In this document: positions 26,075-35,375 of the stretch, piece by piece
How positions within the stretch are numbered: position 1 is the first letter of the stretch
How the letters are laid out: each line of letters starts with the position of its first letter
From: Crocodylus rhombifer
Lineage: Eukaryota > Chordata > Crocodylia > Crocodylidae
Assembly (NCBI GenBank): GCA_038503035.1
Contig: JAVSML010024447.1
Coordinates: 744,001 to 808,000, forward strand
Length of the DNA stretch: 64,000 nucleotides
Direction: 5' to 3'
Translations under genes and position numbers: made by a program
Notes under the pieces: model-generated
Told to the model about the DNA's origin: nothing
What the model saw: the letters and a program-made list of their open reading frames with translations, nothing else
Database searches by the model: none

Positions 26075-26345
26075 GGACCAGGAGAATCTCCTGCAGTGGA
26101 TTTCCCTGCATTCTCTGCAAGCGTGGGTTGGGGGGACACTCAGACAGGGTTCCCACCCTCCATATTTGCAGGCATGTGTAGGGAAATCTCTCTGCAAAGG
26201 ATTTCCCCTGACTATGTCCACAAATGCAAAGGGAGGGGGGACCCACACTCTCCACTCCATGCTTGCAGGCGCACCCAGAGAAAGCCCCTGAGAAGGATTC
26301 CCCTGTGTACAGCATGGGCTGAGTGTCTGCAAGCAGGGAGCCCCC
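26075..26345 (+). repeat. Degenerate tandem repeat, period about 80-100 bp
   Basis: Three units share a TTTGCAGG lead, an AGGGAAATCTC-type segment and GGATTTCCC (at about 26079, 26163 and 26262). It directly follows the GC-rich palindrome. Confidence 0.6.
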
Positions 26346-26854
26346 CATGCACCCCAAAGTCCTGAGGTGCAGGCACTCCCCAGACTTAAGGGGTCCAATC
26401 CTTCCCAGGAATTCTTGGGGTTTGCAGGACTGGGCCCCTGAATCCCAAAGATCCCTTGCCTCAGGGAGGCTCCAGAGCCATGAGCAAAAGCATGAGCAAA
26501 CGCATAAGCAAATGTACATGGGTTGCAATAAAAAGGTCTAGTTTATTATTGTGTTCTGTTGTGGCCACAAATTGGAGCATTTATGGCATGACAGAAGATA
26601 CGAACATCTACTTGCTTTCACTCTGTGCCTACATAAAAATTCTTATGGTGGCACAGGTGACATCTACTTCCCCACTGTGGGTCAACCTTCCACCTGCGTG
26701 AAGTCAGCTGCAAAACAGAAACCTGAGTTGCAGAAAACAGAAAAGCATGCTCTGCTGTAAAAGATGCCTAAACTGAACGCTAACAGTAGAGTGCCTATTA
26801 TAGGTGAAACATAAGTTAGGCCTATGTTTACAAGACTAACTAGGGGATCTGATT

Positions 26855-27012
26855 AGTATCTTTCAAAAAATCCCTGGGGATCTTTAAGAAAAGGCTTGAT
26901 AACTACCTGGCTGGACTCATTTGAGTCCAGTCTTTTCTCCCACCCAGGCGGGGGGTCGGACTTGAAGATCTACAAGGTCCCTTCCCACCCTACTTCTATG
27001 ATTCTATGATCT
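26855..27012 (+). mobile_element. CR1 3' terminal fragment
   Basis: The fragment contains GGCTGGACTCATTTGAGTCC and the terminal TTCTATGATTCTATGATC repeat typical of CR1 tails. Confidence 0.85.
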
Positions 27013-27884
27013 TAATAATGACAATACTGTTAGTTCTGTTTTATCACCCTCAATGCATCTTGTAGTTTCAATGGAAAATGATCTCTTTAATAATAAAAAG
27101 AAAGTGTAGTTACCTTGGAAATAAGGGTTGGGGAAACCTGATACTTCAGAAGAATAAAGTTAAACCTTAAGAAAATGTTGTGCATTTCAGAAAACCAGAG
27201 TTGGTTGTTGATGCTTCTTGAAGATTGCATGGACATGATAAAGCCAGATGAATGCTTTCAGAAGCCAGCCAGCACAGAGTGTCAAACTCTGTAGTGCTCA
27301 AAATATATGCAGAAATTCTTTTTAATTTCTTCTCCTGACCTAGTCCCATAAAGCTGGTCAAGGGCACCACTGTTCAACAATACTAAGTTATTGAAATCTC
27401 TAGGCCAAGATGTTTTTGATTGATAACATTCCCCAAATAGTTAAGAAAATGTCCAGAAACTGAAACTACCTCCCTTTTTGAACCCCTTATTCTCAAACAT
27501 CTTGTCTACTTCTCTAAAATGTGATAGGAAAAGTCTCCTGCCATAACATATTGTATATGACATTTCAGAAGAAATTGGTTTTCCTGGATGTCAACCTTAT
27601 CTATATGTAGCAGTAAAATACTTCATGCATTTATATACATGTAACTGTATACATTTTTATGGCATAAGTTATTGAGGGGACAATAAAATATTAGAAGGAA
27701 AGATTGTCACAAATACAGTAATTTTAATCTTCCTCAGGTCTGAGTGTCCTGCAGCATCCTGGACTTAGCAGCTGGTTCAAAGATTGAATGAGCTGGGCCA
27801 GAAGTTGATGTTGTAGTAAACACACTTGAAGCAACTGGAGTCTACTGAATAGCAGAGCTATTAAACACCTTTGCTAATACTGAT

Positions 27885-28032
27885 GTAACAGTGCGGAGTC
27901 ACCAGTACTAGGCAGGCCCTGCAGGAAGAGCCGTGGCCACTCTGCCCGTCTCCACGGGGTCCCCCAAAACATGGGGCCCAGGGCAGTCGCCCCAATTCGC
28001 CTCCGCTCCTCCCCTGGGACGGCCCTGGCAGT
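27885..28032 (-). repeat. GC-rich repeat fragment, hAT-like end
   Basis: GTCGCCCCAATTCGCCTCCG and CCCCTGGGACGGCCCTG: the reverse complement CAGGGCCGTCCCAGGGG has a hAT-like CAGGG start. Only one end is seen. Confidence 0.45.
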
Positions 28033-28634
28033 TGTGCTGTTTTTTTCTGAAATTCTCCAACATAGACAAAGTTTTGTACTTTAGTTTCTAACTGTAACTT
28101 GCCTAGTTGTTAATGATTTATGAAGAAATTAAAATTGCTACAGCTGAAAATATTAAAATGTTAATTTGAGTATGTCATATTTTATGAACTGTAACTTGTT
28201 CCCCTTTAATGTAATTATCAAAGTCCAGTTTAATTTCTCATGATGTGGTTTTTCAACAGACAGAGGATACAGAAAGATGAGAGAATGGAACTCAGTAAAG
28301 GAAATGGAGTCTGATTCAGTAGCCTTGAAACTTTCATTCTTCTTGTCCACATAGAAGATGCAGAAGTGGTGTTTTGGGATTCATGTGTTCAGACCCTAAG
28401 CGTAAAAGGACACATTCCAAAGTAATTTGTGTAACTTGTCACTGAATCTGCTACAATTGAAGGAAAGGGCTCAGAGGAGGAACTAGCGTACAGTTATGTG
28501 GTAGAAGACCTATTTACCCAGTGATGTAGCTCTTTAACTTCTGTGTTTCAGGTTCATGAACTGTTTTTAATATGATATATATGGGACTTGCCTGTGTTTG
28601 AAAACTCTTACTCTTACTCTTAAAGAGTAAGGCT

Positions 28635-28770
28635 CGTCTTGTTAAAGCACTAGCCTGGTACTTATCAGCTCTATCTCAGCTCTTCTTCATATTTCTTGTG
28701 TTATCTAGGGGAAGTCATTTGATTGATCTCTGCCCTGGTTCCCTTTTTGTAAAATGGGGATACATGTGGG
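28635..28770 (+). repeat. MIR-like SINE relic
   Basis: GGGGAAGTCATTTGATTGAT, then CTCTGCCCTGGTTCCCTTTT and GTAAAATGGGGATA match the MIR core. Confidence 0.6.
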
Positions 28771-28834
28771 GACAGGACTAGGAGCAATGATCTCAGGCTG
28801 CAGCAGGGACATTACAGTTAGAGATTCGGAAGCA

Positions 28835-29025
28835 CGTTGAGAGTGGTCAGGCATTGGAATGGGCTACGCAAGGAAGTTGTAGAATCTCCATCCTTGGTAA
28901 CGTTTAAGAGCAAGATAGATAGACACTTGGCAGGGATAGTCTAGTCAGGAAGGATCCTGCCTTGAGCAGAAGGCTGGACTAGAAAGCCTTGTGAGCCCTC
29001 CAGCCCTACTTTCCTGTGATCCTGT
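28835..29025 (+). mobile_element. CR1 3' terminal fragment
   Basis: The fragment contains GGAAGTTGTAGAATCTCCAT, GGATCCTGCCTTGAGCAGAA and GGCTGGACTAGAAAGCC, which are the 3' UTR of a diverged CR1. Confidence 0.8.
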
Positions 29026-29264
29026 GCTTCTGTTCCTCAGGAGCAAATGTTTAAATGAAAGCTGCATGGAAACCAGCTAGAGAGCTGTTACACATTTTCA
29101 AGCACTAACTTTGTATTTGGCTGGCTCTTTTCACACCCGGCTAGACATTTTTATGGTGTGATATAATATGGCTTGTCTAAATGTATTGCATGATTGACCA
29201 GTGACTTTGTATCATGTATGTGATGTGTGGTAGAGGCCTCAGAGAAGCATTGCAAAGATAAATG

Positions 29265-30620
29265 CCTTGTTTGTACCTGAATCTACTCCCTGCCCTCCAG
29301 AATGTTTACTTTGCCCCATAATTTGGTATAGTCCACAAATTTGGACAGAATGCTTTTCACACTCTCATCCAAGTCACTGATGAAGATATTGAACAGCACT
29401 GATCCAAGAACAAACCCTGGGGAACTCCACTGCCCTCTTTTTTTCCAGGTCGAACACAACCTGTCCACCATCACCCTCTGTGCGCGCCCCATAAACCAAG
29501 TCTCCACCCACCTGACCATGTAGTAATCTGTCACAACTTAATTTGTTGATAAGAATGGGATGTGACTCTGTATCAAAGGCCTTTTAAAATCCAAGTAGAT
29601 GATATTTACCTCAACTCCCGCATCTAAGCATTTTGTGACCTGGTCATAAAAGGAAACAAAATTAGTCAGGCAAGCTTTACCTGCTATGAAGCCGTGCTGG
29701 TTGCCCTTCAGCATTATTTTTTCTGCTGGACTCCCACAAACATGATCCTTAATAATTTTTTCAAAGGTTTTCCCAAGGATAGAGGTGAAGCTAACCGGCC
29801 TATAGTTACCCAGGTCATCCTTTCTCCCCTTCTTGACAATAGGGGCCACATTGGCCCTTTTCCAGTCTTCTGGGACTGAGCACCAAGAGTGCTCAAACAG
29901 CTGTGCCAGTGTCTCTGCTATGACACTGGCCAATTCCTTCAGCACCCTTGGATGAAGATCATCTGGGCCTGCTGACTTAACACATTCAGCCTCTCCAAAT
30001 GCCCCTTCACTAGGTCAGTGCTTACCGTAGGCGGGTTGGAGTCCCTCTTGTGCCTGTCTGTAGTCTCTTTGGGAGATATATCTTGATTTGTGTTCAGGAA
30101 TACAGATGCAAAGTATTAAGAGCTCGTCTTTGTCCCTCCTATCTGTTACCAGTTGCCCTAGTCTGTCCTGTAGGGGTCCTATATTGCCATGCGCCTTCTT
30201 TTTTCTCCCTATATACCTGAAGGACTTTTTGTTGTCTTTAATTTTTGTTGCCAGCCTGAGTTCCAGTGCTCCTTTGGCCTTTCTGACTGATTCCCTGCAA
30301 GCATGAGCCAAGTGGATATATTCCTCCTTGGTGGCTACCCCCTGCTTCCACAACCTGTATGCCTCTCTTTTCCTCCCTAGGCTCTCTTGGATTTTTCTGT
30401 TCAGCCAAGAGGGTTTCTTGGGTCTTTTGCCTCTTTTTATGTGCAGTGGGATGGTCCAACCCTTTTGTGCCTGAAGGATCATTCCCTTGAGGAACGCCCA
30501 CCCTTCCTGGACTCCCATCTCACCAATGCTCTTGCCCTTCAGTGCCTTGCTTACTAATCTGAGCTCATTGAAGTTAGCCTTTTCCAGAACTGCCTTTATA
30601 AGAGGTTGACTCTTTTTTAC
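29265..30620 (-). mobile_element. CR1 LINE, ORF2 linker and reverse transcriptase, decayed
   Basis: Minus-strand peptides include the pre-RT linker (30.0-30.6 kb), the RT fingers (EDWKRANVAPIVKKGRKDD, NYRPVSFTSILGKTFEK) and the palm. The palm motif reads FVDYTKLWG where the active motif is FADD, so catalytic residues are lost. Several frame breaks separate the open segments (29283-29534, 29538-29945, 30015-30668). The endonuclease domain and the 3' end are missing. Confidence 0.92.
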
Positions 30621-30669
30621 AGTTATTTTTATCCTGTGACACTGACTTTGCAGGTATGGCTGGTCCAAA

Positions 30670-31026
30670 GAGAGGATTTAATAGCAGCCTTCCACTACCC
30701 AAAGGGGGTTCAAAAGAGGATAGGGCTGCACTGTTGTCAGTGGCAGCAGATGACAAAACAAGAAGCAATGGCCTCAAGTTGCAGCATGGGAGGTTTAGGT
30801 TGGACATTCGGAAAAACTCTCTCACTAGGAGGGTGGAGAAGCACTGGAGCAGGTTAGCTAGAGAGGTGGTGCAATCTCAATCTTGGGAGGTTTCTAATAC
30901 CCAGCTAGATAAAGCTTTGTCCTGGATGCTCTAGTTGGGGGTGGTCCTGCTCAGAGCAGGGGGCTGGTTGGACTAAATGTGACCTCCTGGGGTCCTTTCC
31001 AACCCTCACGTTCTGTGACTCCATGA
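30670..31026 (+). mobile_element. CR1 LINE 3' end next to the DENND6A CpG island
   Basis: The copy starts near GAGGATTTAATAGCAGCCTT and ends TTCTGTGACTCC. It lies head to head with the 29.3-30.6 kb CR1 and stops about 130 bp before the CpG island. Confidence 0.88.
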
Positions 31027-31159
31027 AACGCCTGGCCTGATTTAACTTGTGAATGGCATCATGCAACTAACATGGGGCAGGGGCCACAAAACGAGCTGTA
31101 TGGAAAAAATATATGATAAAATAATATTGCTTCAAACTATTTTATCCTTAGAGAACCCT

Positions 31160-31583
31160 TTTCTCGAGAGGACGGTCCCTAGGCCGGACACGGAAGACCA
31201 AGCTTCGCCGCCGCCCAGGGTAGGACAGGGCATGGCAGACGAGAGCGCTCAAGCGCCTGCGCGCGGAAACCGGGGCAGCCGAGGTCGCGCTGGGAGGGGC
31301 GAGCCGCCGCTGGGGACGAGGTAGGCGGGTCCTGGCTCTGTCACAAGCAGGGGGAGAGGTTGGACCGCTCCATCTCCCCGCGCGGCTGCGGGTTGCCTGT
31401 CCTCCGCTATTCAAGCCACGTTGGACTCTCTCGGCCTTTCCTCCCCGCCCCCGACTTGGTTTGGAGTCTCCCGGCTTCCCCTCCCCCCTGCTGGTTTTGG
31501 ACTCTCCCACTTCCCGCGCCCAGGCCGGGGGCTTGGAGGGCGCGAGTGGTGCGTCACGTGGCTCGGCTGGCTGCAGCGGCGCG
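31160..31583 (+). promoter_or_regulatory. DENND6A: CpG island, DENND6A promoter and 5' UTR
   Basis: The CpG-dense block begins abruptly near 31160 and continues past the first donor. It contains an NRF1-like 12-mer GCGCCTGCGCGC at 31253-31264, identical to one in the SLMAP island. An E-box in the context GTCACGTGG (CACGTG at 31555-31560) lies 24 nt before the start codon. No TATA box is seen. The transcription start cannot be placed from sequence alone. A plus-strand CR1 tail ends only about 130 bp upstream. Confidence 0.8.
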
Positions 31584-31754
31584 ATGGCGGCGGTGGAGGA
31601 CGAGGAGGAGCAGGCCCAGGCCGGGCCCGCGGCAGGGCAGGAGGCGGCCGGGCCGGGCTGGGGCCTGGCGCTGCTGCCTGGGGACCGCTTCTCGGCCTGG
31701 ATGCAGTGTGTATGCGTAGTGGGCTTCGACCTGGAGCTGGGCCAGGCCGTGGAG
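31584..31754 (+). CDS. DENND6A: DENND6A coding exon 1
   Basis: The exon encodes residues 1-57. The ATG at 31584 has a good context (GCGATGG). An acidic, low-complexity leader ([10 protein letters not shown]) is followed by the conserved [19 protein letters not shown] block that opens the DENN module. The donor is GAG then GTGAGC at 31755, phase 0. An in-frame ATG at 31461 would add 41 residues of low-complexity sequence. I prefer 31584 because of its context and because the extension does not resemble the family, but N-termini vary between species. Confidence 0.93.
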
Positions 31755-32040
31755 GTGAGCGGGGGGCGGGAGCCCTGCCTGTGCCTGTGCCCGTGCCCGT
31801 GCCTGCTTCGTAAGCTGTCATCTAGGCGGACATCTGAACATAGGGTTGCATCGAGGGAGGTGTGCAGCTGTTCCGGCACTTCCGATTAGCCGGTGGGATT
31901 ATTTCGTTTCTTCCCCTTCAGCAACCCGGTGAGATGCCTGGCCGACCTGTCGCTCTTCATGTAGGAGCTGAGCTGGTTAAGAAGGCATTAAGGCAGGATA
32001 GTCAAACATGCCATGATGCTGCTTCAGTCTTGGTTTAAGA

Positions 32041-32203
32041 CAGCGGTTTCCAACCTCGGGTTGCAACCCAATGAAGGCTGCTTGGGCAATGCTGACGGCA
32101 CCGCACACAAAACAGGAGATTGCTGGGAGCTCCTCCCAGCCTCTGCCACTGCCCTACTCTTCTCCCAGCAGCAGGTTGCAGCTAAAAAGGTTGGGAACAA
32201 CTA
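32041..32203. mobile_element. hAT MITE (163 bp)
   Basis: The ends are CAGCGGTTTCCAACCTCGGG and AAAAGGTTGGGAACAACTA. Flanking duplications are GTTTAAGA at 32033 and GCTTAAGA at 32204 (7 of 8). Confidence 0.88.
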
Positions 32204-32346
32204 GCTTAAGATGTAAAAATGCTTCTGCTTAGTAGAAGGTAATAGTGACTGAGGAAAATCAAGGCAGGTACTTCTAGAGGAAGTGGTATTGGTGACTTAG
32301 TACTTCAGAGTTTCTATTACATAGATATCCACTGTGGGTTTAGAGC

Positions 32347-32653
32347 AGCAGTGTCAACCATGTTGCCCACAGGCTGAGTCCAGCCCATAGAGCTTCATAA
32401 TTTGGCTCTGGGTGCTGCCCATTGACCCACATGCTGCACAGGACCAGCCCCTTACATGGTGCTGGGTCCTAGGTCACATGGCACCCACTTGGGCCAGTGT
32501 CCCTGACTGGCCCAGGCAGGTGCCATGTGCGCTGTATCTGGCAGGTACATGTGTTCAGGGCTGGGTGGGGGGAGAAGAAGGTGGCGAGGACCCTTTGCAC
32601 ACCACTGTGGCCCTGGGGCCAGATGGGTTTGACAACCCTGCTGTGCTGTTTTA
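32347..32653. mobile_element. hAT-like non-autonomous element
   Basis: Left end CAGCAGTGTCAACCATGTTG; reverse complement of the right end CAGCAGGGTTGTCAAACC. The inverted ends match a hAT element, but no clear 8-bp duplication is visible. Confidence 0.7.
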
Positions 32654-32739
32654 AGTCTTGTATTTTTACCTGTGAGGTCCTGATTCTTATGACTACTACA
32701 TTTCTGTGTCTCTTTTTTGCAAGATTAGAAGATAGAATT

Positions 32740-33690
32740 TGGGCGGGGGGCTGATACCGGTAGCCAATTTTTAAGGAGGCATGTAGGCTGATACAGATCT
32801 GATTTCTGGCAGGTATACTCCTCTTTGGTGGCTACAAACATACTGATACAGCTGTGTTCAGCTGGTAAGTCTGTTGTGGTGAAAGTGCGGGGAGAGGTAG
32901 GTCAATGCCCTCTGTGGTGAGGAAGTGAGTGGGGTAGGAGATGGGGTGGGCATTGTCCAGCCAGGGCGGGGCAGGGCACAGGACGGAGCCACAGCTTGTC
33001 TGGGTGGGGGGCAGCTCCCACCACTGTGTGCACCTTAAGGGGGCACTGGAGGGGGGGTGCCCCCCTGGATCTGCGTGTGGAGGCAGGGGCTGCAGCTGCA
33101 GGCTGGGGCCAGGGCTGTGCTGGGATCTTCCTGGCACTTAGTGGGGAGGGAGCTGGGCCAGGGCTGTGTTTGGGGCAGGCGGCAGTGGTGCTGGGAGGTG
33201 GGGCTATAGCAAAATTTGGGGAGGCTGCAGCCCTTCTGCCCCCATAGCCTTCCTCCCAGTGCCTCTGCTGCCCGCCCTGAGCTCAGCCTGGCTCACCCTC
33301 CTGCCGCAAAAATCCAGTACAGCTCACAGCTGCAGTACCTGCTGTGCAGATCCAGAGGCACACCATGTCTTCACCCCTGCCCCTGGTGCCCTCCCTGGGT
33401 GTACGCAGCAGTGGGAGCCTCCCCCCAGATGAGCTGTGGCTCTGTCCTGTGCCCTGCCCCACCCCAGCTGGGCAGCACCTGCCCCACTCCCTTCTTTTCC
33501 ACAGGGGGTGTTGATCTGCACCCCCCCCACATGCCCTTTCTGTTCCCCTTCCACCACGACAGGCTTACCAGCTGCACGCAGCTCTCCAAGCTATTGGGCT
33601 GTGCTCCTTAGTGCCTGTCTGCTGCATTGCAGCTGTGCGCACGCACGGGCATTTATTGGCCACACTATCAGCCAGCTCTGATGTACACTA
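32740..33690. repeat. Large GC-rich inverted repeat (two arms of about 470 bp)
   Basis: The left arm runs CAGCTGGTAAGTCTGTTGTG ... GCAGGGCACAGGACGGAGCC. The right arm gives the reverse complement CAGCTGGTAAGCCTGTCGTG ... GCAGGGCACAGGACAGAGCC. The centre is near 33205-33215. The left boundary carries GCTGATACCGGTAGCCAATT as in the 19.6-kb copy. Confidence 0.82.
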
Positions 33691-33924
33691 ACAACCAAGG
33701 ATTGAACATTGATATTGACTTAATTGCATACAACAGTCTACCTGATTCTAGATAATCTTTCTTCAAGTTGCAGGTAATAATGACCTTCTTCCTTTTTGAA
33801 AAGTCTTGATCTTTCACTAATATCCTTTTTCTGTGATTTAGGTCTCTGCTACCCTTTGGAATTTCTCTTTCCAGTTTTACATTCCTGCAAATTGTTTTAG
33901 TTTTTCACCGCACTCATTTTTACC

Positions 33925-34055
33925 TCAGACCTGAGGAAGAATACATCACTTTCAAAAGTTTGTCTAAATCTATCCCAGTTTGATTAGTAAAAAATATTCA
34001 CAAAAATTCTTGCCTTGTATTTCTTGAACCAGCACAGCTACGCTACCCTCAAGAC
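33925..34055 (-). mobile_element. Penelope-type 3' tail fragment, inverted
   Basis: CAGACCTGAGGAAGAATACA and CTTGCCTTGTATTTCTTGAA then CAGCACAGCTACGCTACC are the reverse of the words at 46.6 kb. Confidence 0.55.
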
Positions 34056-34323
34056 TAGTTAACGACAATTAAAGTTATTTGAATAGGGAAGAGCGCTGAT
34101 TGGTTTTGTTCACAGTCCAGGATGTGAGCCTGCAAGTTCTATCCAAGCAGCTGGGAAAGGGTAGCTGTCTAAAATACAGTTGCTGTCTTGTATTGGGAAC
34201 AATAAACACAAGTGAATCAGTGAATGCTGCATCACAAAAGGTAGTTGAGTAGTTAATCACTTGGTGTTTTTAAATTGTTCACCCTCTTTTCAAGTAGAGA
34301 TAATTTTTTTTGTTTGTTTATAG

Positions 34324-34362
34324 GTGACATATCCACAAAACTCAAAACTTACAGATAAAGAA
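34324..34362 (+). CDS. DENND6A: DENND6A coding exon 2
   Basis: This 39-nt micro-exon encodes VTYPQNSKLTDKE (residues 58-70), matching the family segment after GQAVE. The acceptor TAG is at 34321-34323 and the donor GTGAGT at 34363; it is phase 0 on both sides. It is too short for ORF-based detection and is identified by peptide match and splice sites. Confidence 0.93.
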
Positions 34363-34458
34363 GTGAGTAGAAACTGTTTCCCTTATGTCTTTTTATTTAA
34401 AAACAAACAAACCTTTGTTTTCCAAGTAAAAACCTATTGTTTTTTTTCCCCTCTCTAG

Positions 34459-34501
34459 AAAACCAATATTTGTTATTTATCTTTTCCTGATTCAAATGCA
34501 G
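34459..34501 (+). CDS. DENND6A: DENND6A coding exon 3
   Basis: This 43-nt exon encodes KTNICYLSFPDSNA plus one base (residues 71-85). The acceptor follows a pyrimidine-rich tract ending TCTCTAG, and the donor is GTAATT at 34502 (phase 1). Only 96 bp separate it from exon 2, the smallest intron seen in the gene; a 9.6-kb intron follows. Confidence 0.93.
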
Positions 34502-34985
34502 GTAATTGCTTTTTTTTTTCTGTAATCTAAATTGTGAATGCATGTACTCCTAGACCAAACTTTGGTAGAATGGTGTTAATTTTAACTACACAATTAAGTT
34601 TGGCTAAAGTATGTTGCAGGGATGTTGTAATGATCCAAAAAAAGTGTTAAGCTATGAATAAGATGAAACCTAAAATATTAGTTATTTATATAGTTGTAGA
34701 ATGCAGGAACCTTGGTTTTATTTTGCTTAAAGTGAGAATTAATATATGTTGGTGGTACTTTAGTATTTCAGTAGTTCTTGCCATCTGTAGGTCCTCAAGC
34801 ATTTTGCAGTGACTGAAGGTATGGACAAACATACACTTTAGCTTGCAGCATCTGTTACAATTTAACTATTACCTCTTGGATCCAAAATGGGTAAGGGATG
34901 GAGCAGTTACAGTATCATGCAGACATAAGTTGTATCATAATAGCTTGTATTGGCATTCTTTGATAGAAATACAACTGTTAACTTT

Positions 34986-35258
34986 GTGATTCTCAACCAG
35001 GGCTTTCAAGGGTGCCTTAGGGTTTCACACAATGTTAGTTTAGCACTGTTAGGTTTAAAAGCCAGATTCACAAGACCCAGAGATTTCAAATATAAATCCA
35101 TAGTTGTGGTCTTTCTGAGTTCTCTACAACAGAAAAACTTCTACTATTTTTTTCTATAGGCAGAAAAATAGCGAAAACTAAGAGCTGACATTTTCTGAGG
35201 GGTGCTTTGAGTCTGTCCAGGGGACAGTGCCTTGAGTCTAAAAAGGTTGAGAACACTG
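34986..35258. mobile_element. hAT-like MITE
   Basis: Ends are GTGATTCTCAACCAGGG and AAAAAGGTTGAGAACACTG, the common hAT end wording. The target duplication is not clear. Confidence 0.75.
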
Positions 35259-35314
35259 GTATATCTTAAGCTTCCTAATATCTGTAATATGTGGAACTAT
35301 TGCAACCATTGTAT

Positions 35315-35375
35315 TATTTCCATATTCTTTATGGAAATTGAAGCACAGAGGTTGAGTGACTTAATGAAACTAATA
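35315..35375 (-). repeat. MIR-like scrap
   Basis: ATGGAAATTGAAGCACAGAG then GTTGAGTGACTTAATGAAAC is the reverse MIR core. Confidence 0.5.

Larger units (their letters stand above)
14400..31160. other. Intergenic spacer between SLMAP and DENND6A
   Basis: I find no host coding exon here. The spacer holds an A-run (14614-14632), a MIR-like piece (about 14675-14830), a solo LTR (15750-17168), CR1 pieces, GC-rich repeat blocks, a hAT MITE inside an ancient L3/CR1 relic (21860-22990), a palindromic MITE (23.9-24.2 kb) and clusters of CR1 at 26.9, 28.8, 29.3-30.6 and 30.7-31.0 kb. Segments 14840-15745, 17170-18960, 20170-21850, 23000-23890, 24620-25200, 26480-26850, 27015-27880 and 28035-28630 look like plain AT-rich sequence with nothing I can name. 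Confidence 0.7.
31755..34323 (+). other. DENND6A: DENND6A intron 1
   Basis: The intron holds the end of the CpG island, a hAT MITE (32041-32203), a second hAT-like element (about 32347-32653), a large GC-rich inverted repeat (about 32740-33690) and a Penelope-type tail fragment (about 33925-34055). No coding sequence is recognised. Confidence 0.8.

Noticed and set aside
26075..26345. Regularly spaced repeats considered as a CRISPR-like array
   Set aside because: Only three degenerate units with diverged repeats, in a vertebrate intergenic repeat block.
31148..31879. A 243-residue minus-strand frame over DENND6A exon 1
   Set aside because: It is the antisense shadow of the CpG island and exon 1, with low-complexity composition.
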